Shown piece after piece: positions 45,710 to 55,402 of a DNA stretch of 64,000 nt. Where the stretch lies: positions 186,001-250,000 of the forward strand of contig NZ_RQIT01000004.1 in assembly GCF_003837805.1 (NCBI RefSeq). The letters are read 5' to 3'. The stretch is from Bradyrhizobium sp. RP6 (lineage in GTDB: Bacteria > Pseudomonadota > Alphaproteobacteria > Rhizobiales > Xanthobacteraceae). A program made the position numbers and the translations under genes. How positions within the stretch are numbered: the stretch's first letter is position 1; each line of letters opens with the position of its first letter. The notes below the pieces were generated by a model, which saw only the letters and a program-made list of their open reading frames with translations, made no database searches and was not told the DNA's origin.

Positions 45710-46921
45710 GTGACGATGCCGACACCGAATACTGCGCGCACGCCGCTGCCCAGAGGAATCTGGGTGCTCGGATTCGTTTCGATGCTGATGGACATCTCTT
45801 CCGAGATGATCCATGCGCTGCTGCCGATCTATCTCGTCACCGTGCTCGGCGCCTCCACGCTCACCGTCGGTTTCATCGAGGGCATTGCGGAGGCCACCGC
45901 CTCGATCACCAAGATCTTCTCCGGCGCGCTGTCGGACTGGCTCGGCCGCCGCAAGCTGCTCGCCGCGCTCGGCTATGGGTTGGCCGCCTTCACCAAGCCG
46001 CTGTTTCCGCTCGCGCCCAGCGTCGGATGGCTGGTGGCCGCGCGCTTCATCGACCGCGTCGGCAAGGGCATTCGCGGTGCGCCGCGCGATGCGCTGATTG
46101 CCGATATCGCCCCGGTCGGCCTGCGCGGCGCGAGCTTTGGCCTGCGGCAGTCGCTCGACACCATCGGCGCCTTCGTCGGGCCGCTCGCGGCGATCGGCCT
46201 GATGTGGTGGACGGCGGACAATTTTACGATCGTGTTCTGGGTGGCGGTGCTGCCGGCGTTCTTGTCGTTTGGACTGATCGCCTTCGCCGTGAACGAGCCA
46301 CAGCCGGACCCGAGCCGGGAGCCTGCGAAGAATCCGCTCAATCTGGCCGCGATGCGACAACTCGGAACGGTGTACTGGCGCGTCGTCGCGGTCGGCATCG
46401 TCTTCACGCTCGCGCGCTTCAGTGAGGCCTTCCTGATCCTGCGCGCACAGAACATCGGACTCAACGCGATGTGGGTGCCGGCGGTGCTGGTGCTGATGAA
46501 CATCGTCTATGCCCTGTCGGCCTATCCGGCCGGCGTGCTGTCGGACCGGATCAACAGGACCGGCCTGCTCGCACTCGGTCTGGTCTTCCTCGCCAGCGCC
46601 GACCTCGCGCTGGCGCTGCTGCCGAATCTGGCTGGCCTCGCGCTCGGGGTCGCGCTGTGGGGGCTGCATATGGGATTGACGCAAGGACTGCTCTCGGCCC
46701 TCGTCGCCGACGCAGCCCCCCCGAGCCTGCGCGGCACCGCATTCGGCTATTTCAACCTGTTCACCGGGCTTGCCTTGCTGGCCGCGAGCGTGATCGCCGG
46801 CGCGCTTTGGGACGCATTTGGTCCTGAAGGCACGTTCCTCGCAGGGCTTGGCTTCGCGCTGGTGTCGCTCGTGGGATTGCTCACGGTCGGCAACGGGCTG
46901 GCGGCGAAGGACAACCGATGA
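45710..46921 (+). CDS. MFS transporter of the fluoride-regulated operon
   Basis: 403 residues from the GTG at 45710, with AGGAG 12 nt upstream; ATG 45716 is an alternative. The GTG at 45668 sits right behind the terminator and is unlikely. Twelve membrane helices; MDISSEMIHALLPIYLVTVL and DWLGRRKLLAALGYGL are typical of a drug/unknown-substrate MFS group related to the YfkF type. Lying first behind the fluoride riboswitch, it may export fluoride or a related toxic ion; this is inference from context. Confidence 0.85.
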   Translation: MTMPTPNTARTPLPRGIWVLGFVSMLMDISSEMIHALLPIYLVTVLGASTLTVGFIEGIAEATASITKIFSGALSDWLGRRKLLAALGYGLAAFTKPLFPLAPSVGWLVAARFIDRVGKGIRGAPRDALIADIAPVGLRGASFGLRQSLDTIGAFVGPLAAIGLMWWTADNFTIVFWVAVLPAFLSFGLIAFAVNEPQPDPSREPAKNPLNLAAMRQLGTVYWRVVAVGIVFTLARFSEAFLILRAQNIGLNAMWVPAVLVLMNIVYALSAYPAGVLSDRINRTGLLALGLVFLASADLALALLPNLAGLALGVALWGLHMGLTQGLLSALVADAAPPSLRGTAFGYFNLFTGLALLAASVIAGALWDAFGPEGTFLAGLGFALVSLVGLLTVGNGLAAKDNR

Positions 46922-46937
46922 TGGGAGGCGGTTGATC

Positions 46938-47327
46938 GTGCTGAGCGGAGTGCTTGCGATCGTGATCGGCAGTGCCCTGGGCGGCTGCGCGCGCTATTTT
47001 GTCTCCGGCGCGATCGCGCGGCGGCTGGGCGAGACGTTTCCGTGGGGCACCATGACCATCAACGTCTCGGGCGCCTTCCTCATCGGCGTTTTGGGCGCGC
47101 TGGCGACCCATCCGGGCTCTGTCTTCGCCTCACCCAATCCCTGGCTGTTCGCGGTGACCGGGTTTCTCGGCTGCTATACCACCGTGTCCTCGTTCAGCCT
47201 GCAAACGCTGACACTCGCGCGGAGCGGCGAGCCGCTCTCGGCGCTCGGCAATGTCGCATTCTCGGTCGGGCTGGGCCTCGCTGCCGTCAGCTGCGGCTTC
47301 CTCGTCGCCGACAGCTTTGGAGGGTAG
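46938..47327 (+). CDS. crcB: CrcB/Fluc fluoride channel subunit 1
   Basis: 129 residues from a GTG at 46938, with GGAGG nine nucleotides upstream. Four TM helices. GGCARYFVSG, WGTMTINVSGAFLIG (the Asn of the pore) and GFLGCYTTVSSFSLQT (the Phe box and Thr/Ser track) mark a Fluc channel. Two different Fluc genes in a row suggest a heterodimer of antiparallel subunits. Follows the MFS gene after 16 bp. Confidence 0.93.
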   Translation: MLSGVLAIVIGSALGGCARYFVSGAIARRLGETFPWGTMTINVSGAFLIGVLGALATHPGSVFASPNPWLFAVTGFLGCYTTVSSFSLQTLTLARSGEPLSALGNVAFSVGLGLAAVSCGFLVADSFGG

Positions 47328-47333
47328 AGGCGA

Positions 47334-47762
47334 ATGAACGCTCCGTCCTCCGCCGATCGCTGGCGTAGCGCGATGCTCTACGCCTGGGTTGCCGCTGGCA
47401 GCATCGTCGGCGGTCTGACGCGCTATCTGGTCGGAATCGCGCTCGACACCGGGCCGGGCTTTCCTGTCGCGACGCTGTTCATCAATGCGACGGGCTCCCT
47501 GATCATCGGCTTCTACGCGACGCTGACCGGCCCCGACGGCCGCGTGCTGGCGCTGCCCGAGCACCGGCAATTCGTCATGACCGGGTTTTGCGGCGGCTAC
47601 ACCACCTTCTCGGCCTTCAGCCTGGAGACCTTCCGCCTGCTCCACGGCGGCATGAAGTACACGGCGCTCGCCTATGTCGCGGCGTCCGTCATCTGCTGGC
47701 TGGTATCGGTATGGGCAGGGCATATGATGGCGAGCCGCTACAATCGGCTGACAAGGAGCTGA
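47334..47762 (+). CDS. crcB: CrcB/Fluc fluoride channel subunit 2
   Basis: 142 residues. Same family signature: GGLTRYLVG, FPVATLFINATGSLIIGFY and GFCGGYTTFSAFSLET. It begins 6 bp after the first crcB gene; GGAGGGTAGAGG precedes the ATG. The N-terminal helix is about 12 residues longer than in the first copy. The pair probably forms one heterodimeric fluoride exporter. Confidence 0.93.
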   Translation: MNAPSSADRWRSAMLYAWVAAGSIVGGLTRYLVGIALDTGPGFPVATLFINATGSLIIGFYATLTGPDGRVLALPEHRQFVMTGFCGGYTTFSAFSLETFRLLHGGMKYTALAYVAASVICWLVSVWAGHMMASRYNRLTRS

Positions 47763-47764
47763 AC

Positions 47765-48106
47765 ATGCAAATCCCCAATCAGGCAGTTTCGCTCCGGATC
47801 TTCATCGGCGAGAGCGACCATTTCAACGGCAAGCCGCTCTATGAAGCGATCGTGATGACGGCGCGCGAGCGACACCTGGCCGGCGCCACGGTGTTGCGCG
47901 GACCGATGGGCTTCGGCAAGTCGAGCCGGCTGCACACCTCGAAGATCCTGCGGCTGTCGGAAGACCTGCCGCTGCTGATCGAGATCGTCGACAGCGAGGA
48001 CAACATCAATGCATTCCTGCCCATCCTCGATGGCATGATGTCGAGCGGGCTGATCACCTTGGAGAAGGTGCAGGTCCTGCAATATGGTGCGAAGGCCACG
48101 AGCTGA
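47765..48106 (+). CDS. DUF190 protein of the fluoride operon
   Basis: 113 residues from the ATG at 47765, with AAGGAG 6 nt upstream. SLRIFIGESDHFNGKPLYEA and GATVLRGPMGFGKSSRLHTS are characteristic of DUF190, a PII-like trimeric regulator fold. DUF190 genes are regular companions of crcB and may gate or sense. It ends the operon; clpS follows 45 bp later with its own ribosome site. Confidence 0.9.
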   Translation: MQIPNQAVSLRIFIGESDHFNGKPLYEAIVMTARERHLAGATVLRGPMGFGKSSRLHTSKILRLSEDLPLLIEIVDSEDNINAFLPILDGMMSSGLITLEKVQVLQYGAKATS

Positions 48107-48151
48107 TCACTCGGGCAGGGAACCCAAAGCCCGCCGTGTCCAGGAGGCGGA

Positions 48152-48457
48152 ATGAACGACACTGTCACCAAGCCGAAAACCCGGACCAGGACCAAGGTCG
48201 AGCGGCCGAAGCTGCACAAGGTCATCCTGATCAACGACGACTACACGCCGCGCGAGTTCGTCACCCTGGTGCTGAAGGCCGAATTCCGCATGACCGAGGA
48301 TCAGGCTTACAAGGTGATGATCACCGCTCACAAGCTGGGCGCCTGCGTGGTGGCCGTGTTCACCAGGGACGTCGCTGAGACCAAGGCCACGCGCGCCACC
48401 GACGCCGGCCGCGCCAAGGGCTACCCGCTGCTGTTCACGACGGAGCCGGAGGAATAG
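48152..48457 (+). CDS. clpS: ATP-dependent Clp protease adaptor ClpS
   Basis: 101 residues. LHKVILINDDYTPREFVTLV, then MTEDQAYKVMITAHKLGACV and TRDVAETKA show the ClpS core: the Asn-Asp-Asp pocket that reads N-degrons and the ClpA-binding helix. Alphaproteobacteria often carry two ClpS proteins; this one lies outside a clpA locus, so it may be the second (ClpS2-like) adaptor. It overlaps the end of the convergent cyclase gene by 23 bp. Confidence 0.9.
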   Translation: MNDTVTKPKTRTRTKVERPKLHKVILINDDYTPREFVTLVLKAEFRMTEDQAYKVMITAHKLGACVVAVFTRDVAETKATRATDAGRAKGYPLLFTTEPEE

Positions 48458-49652
48458 CGGTTCGGCCGGCCTGCACGTGCGCTTCTTCGGCGAGCCCGTA
48501 CACGCGTTGCGCCTTGGAAAATCCCGCAATCGGGAATTCGCCGATATTCTGCCAATCGTGTTGGCAGACATTGGCGAAAGCTTCCGAGGCGACGACGGTG
48601 CGCGCCAGGCGGCCCGTGATCTTCTCCAGCCGCGCGGCGAGGTTGACGGCCGGGCCGATGCAGGTGAAGTCGAGCCGGTTGCCGCCGCCGATATTGCCGT
48701 AGAGGATGTTGCCGACATGCAGCGCGACGCCGAAGCGGAAGCGCTCGACGGCCTCGCCGACCGGAAACGCCAGCGCCTCGACGCTGGCACGGGATTCGCG
48801 CGCCGCCTCCAGCACGTGCGCGCAGACATGAGCGGCATCGCCGACATATTCGTCGATCGGGAACACCGCGAGCAGGCCGTCACCCATGAACTTCAGCACC
48901 TCGCCGCCATGGCCTCGGATCGCCGTGACCTGGCAGTCGAAATAGTGATTGAGGATCTGGACCACCGTCTCGGGCGGCAGCCGGTCCGACAGCGCGGTGA
49001 AGCCGCGCAGGTCCGACAGCCAGATCGCGGCCTGCATGGTGTCGTTGTGGCCACGGCGGATCTGGCCGCCGAGGATGCGCGCGCCGGCACGATTGCCGAC
49101 ATAGGTATCGAGCAGCATCTCGGCGGTGCGGCGCAGACTGATGATCTCGCTGATGCGCGCGAGCGGCGTCACGAGGGAACGAATCGCCGCGATGTCGTCG
49201 TCGCTGAAGCCGCCGGGCTGCTGCGTGATCCAGCTCGTCGCGTGGATGGAGCCGTCGAGAAACGGCACCGGCACCGCGACATAGTCGGTCGCGCCCTCGG
49301 CTCGCATGTCGTCGAGGAACGGAAACCGCTTGCTGTCGGGATCGCTTGCGCGTCCCCTCACCTCGATGCCCTGCTCGAACACGACTCGGAGCGGACTGCG
49401 GGCAAATTCGGGCGTGTCCAGGATCTCGAAATCGACGCTGCCGATTTCGACTCCCTCGCCCTGCCGCCAGATGAAGTTGCGGCCGAAAACTTCGGGATGC
49501 AGCGTACGGATGAAGATGCCGAACCGCCACAGCGGCAGGCCGGCCGCGACCAGACGTTCGCAGAAATCGGCAATCCCTACGGCCGGCTCTTGAGCCGCCC
49601 AAACGCCGTCGATCAGCCAGTTGCAGATGTGCTGAAGCTCAGAGCTGTTCAT
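48435..49652 (-). CDS. Class III adenylate/guanylate cyclase
   Basis: 405 residues. The N-terminal 190 residues resemble a GAF-like sensor. A helical linker leads to the catalytic domain, with WLSDLRGFTALSDRLP (metal Asp), HGGEVLKFMGDGLLAVFP (Lys and second Asp) and TCIGPAVNLAARLE (Asn/Arg for transition state). It should make cAMP from ATP. Rhizobial genomes carry many such cyclases. Tail-to-tail overlap with clpS. Confidence 0.92.
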   Translation of the reverse strand: MNSSELQHICNWLIDGVWAAQEPAVGIADFCERLVAAGLPLWRFGIFIRTLHPEVFGRNFIWRQGEGVEIGSVDFEILDTPEFARSPLRVVFEQGIEVRGRASDPDSKRFPFLDDMRAEGATDYVAVPVPFLDGSIHATSWITQQPGGFSDDDIAAIRSLVTPLARISEIISLRRTAEMLLDTYVGNRAGARILGGQIRRGHNDTMQAAIWLSDLRGFTALSDRLPPETVVQILNHYFDCQVTAIRGHGGEVLKFMGDGLLAVFPIDEYVGDAAHVCAHVLEAARESRASVEALAFPVGEAVERFRFGVALHVGNILYGNIGGGNRLDFTCIGPAVNLAARLEKITGRLARTVVASEAFANVCQHDWQNIGEFPIAGFSKAQRVYGLAEEAHVQAGRTAIPPAPS

Positions 49653-49714
49653 GGCCGCATTTGCGGACGAAGTCGATGGCCCGTCAAGCTGCGCGGTGGG
49701 CTAGTACCGCGACA

Positions 49715-50803
49715 TCAACGCCCGACCTGCCCGCGGTCGCGCAGGAAGTGATCCGCCAGCACGCAAGCCATCATGGCCTCCCCGACCGGGACGGCACGGA
49801 TGCCGACGCAGGGGTCATGGCGGCCCTTGGTGAAGATCTCGGTCTCGGCGCCTTGCCGATCAACGGTGAGACGCGGCTGCAGGATCGACGAGGTCGGCTT
49901 CACCGCGAAGCGAACCACCACTGGCTGTCCGGTGGAGATGCCGCCCAGCACACCGCCGGCATGGTTGGACAGGAAGCGCGTGCCGTCATTGCCGGTGCGC
50001 ATCTCGTCCGCGTTCTCCTCGCCGGTGAGCTCTGCCGCGCCAAAGCCGGCACCGATCTCGACGCCCTTCACCGCGTTGATGCTCATCATCGCGGCCGCGA
50101 GATCGGAGTCGAGCTTGGCGTAGATCGGCGCGCCTAGCCCCGCCGGCACGCCTTCGGCGACGACCTCGATCACCGCGCCGATGGAGGATCCGCTCTTGCG
50201 GATGCCGTCGAGATAGGTCTCGAAGAATGCGGCCTTGTCCTTGTCGGGACAGAAGAACGGATTCCTGGCGACCTCGTCCCAGTCCCACTTGCCGCGATCG
50301 ATCTTGTACGGGCCGATCTGCACCAGCGCGCCGCGCACCTTCACGTCGGGCAGGACTTTTCGCGCGATCGCGCCGGCGGCAACGCGCATCGCGGTCTCGC
50401 GTGCGGAGGAGCGACCGCCGCCGCGATAGTCGCGCAGGCCGTATTTGGCTTCATACGTGAAGTCGGCATGGCCCGGACGAAACTTGTCTTTGATCTCGGA
50501 ATAGTCCTTGGAGCGCTGGTCGGTGTTCTCGATCAGGAGCCCGATCGGCGTGCCCGTCGTCACCTGCGCGCCGGTTTCCGGATGCGCCATCACGCCGGAC
50601 AGGATTTTCACCTGATCCGCCTCCTGGCGCTGGGTGGTGAAGCGCGACTGTCCGGGCCGGCGGCGGTCGAGGTCCTTCTGGATGTCGGCCTCGGTGAGCG
50701 GGATCATGGGCGGACAGCCGTCGACCACGCAGCCGATCGCCACCCCGTGGCTCTCGCCGAAGGTGGTGACGCGGAACATGTGGCCGAAGGTGTTGAAGGA
50801 CAT
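49715..50803 (-). CDS. aroC: Chorismate synthase
   Basis: 362 residues. [20 protein letters not shown] at the start, [27 protein letters not shown] and [20 protein letters not shown] are hallmark FMN and EPSP contacts. It converts EPSP to chorismate, the last common step of aromatic amino-acid synthesis, needing reduced FMN. Separated from the phosphatase gene by 141 bp that contain a palindromic repeat. Confidence 0.97.
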   Translation of the reverse strand: MSFNTFGHMFRVTTFGESHGVAIGCVVDGCPPMIPLTEADIQKDLDRRRPGQSRFTTQRQEADQVKILSGVMAHPETGAQVTTGTPIGLLIENTDQRSKDYSEIKDKFRPGHADFTYEAKYGLRDYRGGGRSSARETAMRVAAGAIARKVLPDVKVRGALVQIGPYKIDRGKWDWDEVARNPFFCPDKDKAAFFETYLDGIRKSGSSIGAVIEVVAEGVPAGLGAPIYAKLDSDLAAAMMSINAVKGVEIGAGFGAAELTGEENADEMRTGNDGTRFLSNHAGGVLGGISTGQPVVVRFAVKPTSSILQPRLTVDRQGAETEIFTKGRHDPCVGIRAVPVGEAMMACVLADHFLRDRGQVGR

Positions 50804-50893
50804 GCCGAACTGCCGCCTAGCGTTGACGTTTTACATAAACGTTGTTTGTCAACGTTCGTAGCCCTGAGGGGCATGGCGTTCAACCCCGTTCCC

Positions 50894-50931
50894 GTCATTC
50901 CGGGGCGCCCGGAGGGCGAACCCGGAATGAC
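50894..50931. repeat. Short copy of the GTCATTCCGGG palindromic repeat
   Basis: GTCATTCCGGG and its reverse complement flank GCGCCCGGAGGGCGAA. Related longer copies occur at 57377-57476 and 62815-62894. Confidence 0.8.
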
Positions 50932-50944
50932 GAAGAACTCAGGC

Positions 50945-51544
50945 CTAGCTAAACTTCTCCAGCCGCCCGTCGCGGAACATGTAGACGGCGCCCTGCTCGA
51001 TAAAGAGTTCGGCTGCGCTGGCAGGGGTCTCGATGCCTAGGGCCACCATCAGTGCCCTGCAGGTGCCACCATGGGCAACCGCGACGGTGTCGACCAGGAG
51101 CGACTCGTACCAGTCCAGCATGCGCAGCTGCACCGCCGCGTAGGTCTCGCCACCTGCGGGCGCGACCGTCCATTTGTCGGCGAGACGCCTCGCATAGACG
51201 TCGGGATCGGAAGCCTCGCTCTCGGCAAGCGTCAGACCTTCCCAGGTGCCGTAGCCGATCTCGCGCAGGCGATCGTCGAGCGAATAGTCCGAAAGAGGCA
51301 ATTCGAGCTTGGCGCGCGCGAGTTCCATGGTTTGGCGCGCGCGGCCGAGCGGGCTCGATACGTAAGGCAGCGCCGCCTTGTCCTTGCTCTCACGCTTGAA
51401 CAGATCGGCCAGAACGCCGGCAGCGTGCACGGCCTGACCGCGGCCGCGGGCGTTCAGCGGGACGTCCTTGGTGCCCTGGAGCCGGCCGAGCGCGTTCCAT
51501 TCGGTCTCGCCATGGCGCAGGAAGTAGATCGTGGGCACGGCCAT
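50945..51544 (-). CDS. Histidine phosphatase family protein
   Basis: 199 residues from the ATG at 51544. FLRHGETEWNALGRLQG carries the catalytic RHG; SPLGRARQTMELA and VAHGGTCRALMVALG (second His) complete the active site. It belongs to the phosphoglycerate mutase-like or broad phosphatase group; without further signature the substrate is open. It starts 13 bp after the fabI stop on the same strand, so it is probably co-transcribed with fabI. Confidence 0.9.
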   Translation of the reverse strand: MAVPTIYFLRHGETEWNALGRLQGTKDVPLNARGRGQAVHAAGVLADLFKRESKDKAALPYVSSPLGRARQTMELARAKLELPLSDYSLDDRLREIGYGTWEGLTLAESEASDPDVYARRLADKWTVAPAGGETYAAVQLRMLDWYESLLVDTVAVAHGGTCRALMVALGIETPASAAELFIEQGAVYMFRDGRLEKFS

Positions 51545-51557
51545 TCCAGATTCGAGG

Positions 51558-52373
51558 CTAGTCCTTCCCACCCAGCGAGATGTCCGGCGCGTCGGGCCGC
51601 TTCATGCCGAGCACGTGATAGCCGGAATCGACATGATGCACCTCGCCGGTGACGCCGCGCGAGAGGTCGGAGAGGAAATACAGCGCGCTGTTGCCGACGT
51701 CCTCGGTGGAGACGTTGCGCCGCATCGGCGCGTTGTATTCGTTCCACTTCAGTATATAGCGGAAGTCGCCGATGCCGGACGCGGCGAGCGTCTTGATCGG
51801 ACCTGCCGAGATGGCGTTGACGCGGATGTTCTTCTCGCCGAGATCGGCGGCGAGATAGCGCACGCTGGCCTCCAGCGCCGCCTTCGCCACGCCCATGACG
51901 TTGTAGTGCGGCATCCACTTCTCGGCGCCGTAATAGCTGAGCGTGATCAGCGAGCCGCCATCCGTCATCAGCTTCTCGGCGCGCTGCGCCACGGCCGTGA
52001 AAGAGTAACAGGAGATCAGCATCGACTTCGAGAAATTCTCCTGCGTGGTGTCGACGTAGCGGCCGTCGAGCTGCTCGCCATAGGCGATCGCGTGCACCAG
52101 AAAGTCGATCTTGCCCCACTTCTCCTTCAGCACGGCAAAGGCGGCGTCGATGGTCGCGGCATCCGTCACGTCGCAATGGCCGAGCACGAGCCCACCGATC
52201 TCGGCGGCAAGCGGCTCGACGCGCTTCTTCAGCGCATCGCCCTGATAGGTGAAGGCGAGCTCAGCACCGGCCGCGTGGCATGCCTTGGCGATGCCCCAGG
52301 CGATCGAGCGGTTGTTGGCGACGCCGAGGATCACCCCGCGCTTGCCTTGCATCAGACCTGAATTCTGCGCCAT
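51558..52373 (-). CDS. fabI: Enoyl-[acyl-carrier-protein] reductase (NADH)
   Basis: 271 residues. GVANNRSIAWGIAKACHAAG (NAD loop) and the active-site pair in YNVMGVAKAALEASVRYLA (Tyr-x6-Lys) identify FabI; AISAGPIKTLAASGI is the substrate-binding loop. It reduces enoyl-ACP in fatty-acid elongation. Transcribed toward the phosphatase and aroC; divergent from the ECF sigma gene over about 170 bp. Confidence 0.96.
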   Translation of the reverse strand: MAQNSGLMQGKRGVILGVANNRSIAWGIAKACHAAGAELAFTYQGDALKKRVEPLAAEIGGLVLGHCDVTDAATIDAAFAVLKEKWGKIDFLVHAIAYGEQLDGRYVDTTQENFSKSMLISCYSFTAVAQRAEKLMTDGGSLITLSYYGAEKWMPHYNVMGVAKAALEASVRYLAADLGEKNIRVNAISAGPIKTLAASGIGDFRYILKWNEYNAPMRRNVSTEDVGNSALYFLSDLSRGVTGEVHHVDSGYHVLGMKRPDAPDISLGGKD

Positions 52374-52545
52374 TTTGACCGTCCCGTCGAACTCTCGTTG
52401 AGGTCTGGAGGTACACCAGCCCTCCCCTGCGGTACAGCCCTAATACGCGGCGTTAACGCTGTTTCGAGTGCCGGAATAGCCGTTCCGCTCGGGTGTTATG
52501 ATCGCTATAGGCGCTCGCGCCGAACGTTGGGACTTCAAGATCACA

Positions 52546-53034
52546 ATGAACGCGTTTCGGCAGAGTGTGGAAGTCATGATCCCGGCGCTGCGCCGCTACG
52601 CCCGCGGGCTCACGCGCGATGCCGATGCGGCCGACGATCTGGTGCAGGATACATTGGTGCGCGCGCTGCGTTCGGAACGCCTGTTTCTCGGAGGCGATGT
52701 CAGGAGCTGGCTCTATACGATCCTGACCAACCTCAACAAGAACCGGCGACGCTCACTGGCAAGGCGGCCGCAATTCATGCCGCTGACAGAGAACAACCCG
52801 GATGCCAGCGGGACAGAGGCCGAAGGACGTGACATCGAGCGGGCACTGGCCACCCTCGTCGAGGAACAGCGTTCGGTGCTGCTCCTGGTGATGCTGGAAG
52901 GCATGAGCTATCGCGAGGTCGCCGACATCCAGGGCGTGCCGATCGGCACCGTGATGTCGCGCCTGGCACGCGCAAGGGCCCACGTGAAAGCCTCGCTGGA
53001 AGGTGAGCGCCCGGCGCTCAGGCGGGTGAAATGA
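52546..53034 (+). CDS. ECF-type sigma factor
   Basis: 162 residues from the ATG at 52546. Region 2 (IPALRRYARGLTRDADAADD ... VQDTLVRAL, then LFLGGDVRSWLYTILTN) and region 4 (LLLVMLEGMSYREVADIQGV, PIGTVMSRLARAR) are complete, with no region 3. It would direct polymerase to stress promoters. The gene for its likely anti-sigma factor follows after 105 bp. No PhyR/NepR genes are seen, so this is probably not the general stress EcfG. Confidence 0.92.
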   Translation: MNAFRQSVEVMIPALRRYARGLTRDADAADDLVQDTLVRALRSERLFLGGDVRSWLYTILTNLNKNRRRSLARRPQFMPLTENNPDASGTEAEGRDIERALATLVEEQRSVLLLVMLEGMSYREVADIQGVPIGTVMSRLARARAHVKASLEGERPALRRVK

Positions 53035-53139
53035 GGACAGCGTGATGCATCTCACATCGTGCGCCCGCAACCTGCCGAGGGCGCGAGCGAAGTTGAGCCA
53101 CAAACGATTTTTTGGGCCGCAGAGCCAGAGACGACCGAT

Positions 53140-53910
53140 ATGAACGACCGCAACATTCCAATCACCGAAGACGAGCTGCACGCCTATGTCGACGGCGAGC
53201 TGCCGGCCGAACGTCGCGCCGACGTCGAGGCCTGGCTCGCCGCCCACCCTGACGATGCCGAGCGGGTTCAATCCTGGCGGACCATGGCCGAGATGCTGCA
53301 CGCCCGCTACGATTCCGTCGCACAGGAGCCGGTGCCGGCGCGGCTTGAGCTGGAGCGGCTGGAACGCCGCCCGCGGCAATGGCTCTATGGCGCCGCCGCG
53401 GCGGCGTTGGTGGCCTTCGTCGCCGGCGGCACGGCCGGCTGGGTGGCACATGGCGCCGCCAATGCGCCCTCCACGTTCCAGAGCCTTACGGCGGACGCGC
53501 TCGATGCCCACCGCCTCTATGTCGTCGAGGTCCGCCATCCCGTCGAAGTCGGCGGCAACGAGCGTGACCATCTTCAGGCCTGGCTGACCCGGCGCTGCGG
53601 CTGGACGGTGTTCGCTCCGAACCTGGAGGCGAGCGGTCTGAAGCTCGTCGGCGGCCGGCTTCTGCCCGGGCCGAACGGTCCGGCGTCGTTCCTGATGTAT
53701 GAGGGCGCTTCGGGTGAGCGGTACACGATCTACGCCACCAGGACCGACAATGGTGCGACGCAGATGCGCTACGCCAGAACGGACAAGGACGGAGCGCTGT
53801 TCTGGGCCGAACGCGGCGTCGGCTACGTCGTCAGCGGCGGCGGTGATCGCGAGCGGCTGACCAAGGTGGCGCAGGCCGTGTACGACCAGGCAGAGAAGAA
53901 CGGCACCTGA
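53140..53910 (+). CDS. Membrane anti-sigma factor
   Basis: 256 residues from the ATG at 53140. The N-terminal anti-sigma domain has the usual TEDELHAYVDGELP and RRADVEAWLAAHP. One TM helix (about 87-110, LYGAAAAALVAFVAGGTAGW) and a periplasmic region follow. No Zn-type HxxxCxxC motif is present. It most likely holds the upstream ECF sigma factor until a signal is perceived outside. The frame upstream of 53140 is not used. Confidence 0.85.
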   Translation: MNDRNIPITEDELHAYVDGELPAERRADVEAWLAAHPDDAERVQSWRTMAEMLHARYDSVAQEPVPARLELERLERRPRQWLYGAAAAALVAFVAGGTAGWVAHGAANAPSTFQSLTADALDAHRLYVVEVRHPVEVGGNERDHLQAWLTRRCGWTVFAPNLEASGLKLVGGRLLPGPNGPASFLMYEGASGERYTIYATRTDNGATQMRYARTDKDGALFWAERGVGYVVSGGGDRERLTKVAQAVYDQAEKNGT

Positions 53911-54271
53911 CAGCAGCGCGATGGCCGAAGCCACGCCTTGGGCGTGCTTCTTGGGCGTGCTTCGAGACGCATGCCTCGATTCCGACATTGAAAATTTGGA
54001 ATCAAGACATCGGCGCGTCTCATTATCGCACCGGATGGTCACGCGAAAATGAGCAGCGTTCGATCCGCCGATCGACGCGGGCGGCCTCGATTGGGGCTTT
54101 TGGTACCGCGCTGGTCCCCCTCTCGAGGCCGCACCTTATTCTCGGCTGCCCGCTGGACAGCCGACACGTCTTGAAGTCAGCATCGACGTGCGATGCGCTT
54201 CAGGCGCAAGTTGAGCATCATCCTTTCGAGAAGAGAATGCTCTGATCGCCGAGGTGGCCTCGGATAGCGCC
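53911..54271. other. Intergenic region between anti-sigma and DnaJ-like genes
   Basis: About 360 bp; a frame of 85 codons (53988-54245) lacks a ribosome site and natural composition. No clear signal seen. Confidence 0.4.
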
Positions 54272-55237
54272 CTAGCCGAGCCCGCTCCGCGGATTGTAGG
54301 GGTGGTGGTCCCGCCACTTCTCCATCAATGCTTCGAGCTCGGCGTCGTTCCCGTCCGGTAGCATAATCCTGATGGTGACGAAGAGATCTCCGGTTCCACC
54401 AGCTTTCGACAAGCCCTTGCCCTTGAGGCGGAACGTCCGGCCGCTGGAGGTGTTCTTCGGAACCGAAAGCTCCACGGCATTGCCCAGGGTGGGCACGCGC
54501 ACCTTACCGCCGAGGACCGCCTCATACAGCGTCACCGGCAGGTCGATCCTGAGGTCGGCGCCCTCGACCTTGAAGAACGGGTGCGGCGCGATGTTGATGG
54601 TGATCAGGAGATCGCCGGGCGGATGGCCCTGCGCGCTCTCGCCCTGCCCCCGGAGCCGAATCTGCTGGCCCTCGGTGACGCCGGCCGGAATCTTGACGTT
54701 GAGCTCCTTGCCCGTCGGCAGCCGGACGCGCTTCTCGCCACCCTTGGCCGACTCTTCCAGCGAGACGGACATGGCGACATTCACATCGAGATCGAGCCCA
54801 ATGCCGCCGGTATCGAATTCGAACTGGGCGCCGCCGCCGGCCCCAGGCCGGGCGCCGCGCACCCCGCCGCCGAACATGCTGTTGAGGATATCCTCGAACG
54901 CGCCGCCGCCCGGGCCGCCACCCGCACCGCCGCTCCGGAACGTATAGCTTTCGAACCCGCCGGGTCCCGCGCGGCCGCGCGGCCCCCCGCCGCCAGGAAA
55001 ACCCTGGAAGCGCGGCTTGCCCTCGGCATCAATCTCGCCGCGGTCAAACTGCTTGCGCTTGTCCTCGTCGCCGAGGATCTCGTTGGCCGAGTTGATCTCG
55101 GCGAAGCGCTCGGCAGCCTTCGGATCACCCTTGTTGCTGTCCGGATGGTGCTTCTTGGCCAGCTTGCGATAGGCGCTCTTGATCGCGGCAGCGCTGGCGC
55201 CCCGCGGCACCCCCAAGACCTCATAGGGGTCGCGCAT
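54272..55237 (-). CDS. DnaJ/CbpA-type co-chaperone
   Basis: 321 residues. The J domain opens the protein ([20 protein letters not shown], with HPD in [11 protein letters not shown]). A Gly/Phe-rich linker follows (about 78-130), then the two-barrel C-terminal substrate domain ([50 protein letters not shown]). There is no zinc-finger CxxCxGxG module, so it is a type II/CbpA-like partner of DnaK rather than DnaJ. Confidence 0.93.
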   Translation of the reverse strand: MRDPYEVLGVPRGASAAAIKSAYRKLAKKHHPDSNKGDPKAAERFAEINSANEILGDEDKRKQFDRGEIDAEGKPRFQGFPGGGGPRGRAGPGGFESYTFRSGGAGGGPGGGAFEDILNSMFGGGVRGARPGAGGGAQFEFDTGGIGLDLDVNVAMSVSLEESAKGGEKRVRLPTGKELNVKIPAGVTEGQQIRLRGQGESAQGHPPGDLLITINIAPHPFFKVEGADLRIDLPVTLYEAVLGGKVRVPTLGNAVELSVPKNTSSGRTFRLKGKGLSKAGGTGDLFVTIRIMLPDGNDAELEALMEKWRDHHPYNPRSGLG

Positions 55238-55402
55238 TCGTCACGTCTCCTTCAAGAAATCGAATTGTTCAAAGGGCTCCCCGGCCCCACCTGCGGATCA
55301 TGTGGGAAGAGAGTGGCATTTTTGCAACTAGGAGCGCGCTGAAGCTCTACGTTTGGAGCATGATCTTGTCGGAAAACCGGCTCCCACTTTTCCGGATCAT
55401 GC

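Noticed and set aside
45506..46684. 392-codon minus-strand frame opposite the fluoride-operon MFS gene
   Set aside because: It crosses the riboswitch and terminator and has shadow composition.
48477..49751. 424-codon plus-strand frame opposite the class III cyclase
   Set aside because: Antisense shadow of a gene with intact cyclase motifs.
52753..54042. 429-codon minus-strand frame opposite the sigma/anti-sigma genes
   Set aside because: No protein-like pattern; the plus-strand pair has complete sigma regions and an anti-sigma domain.
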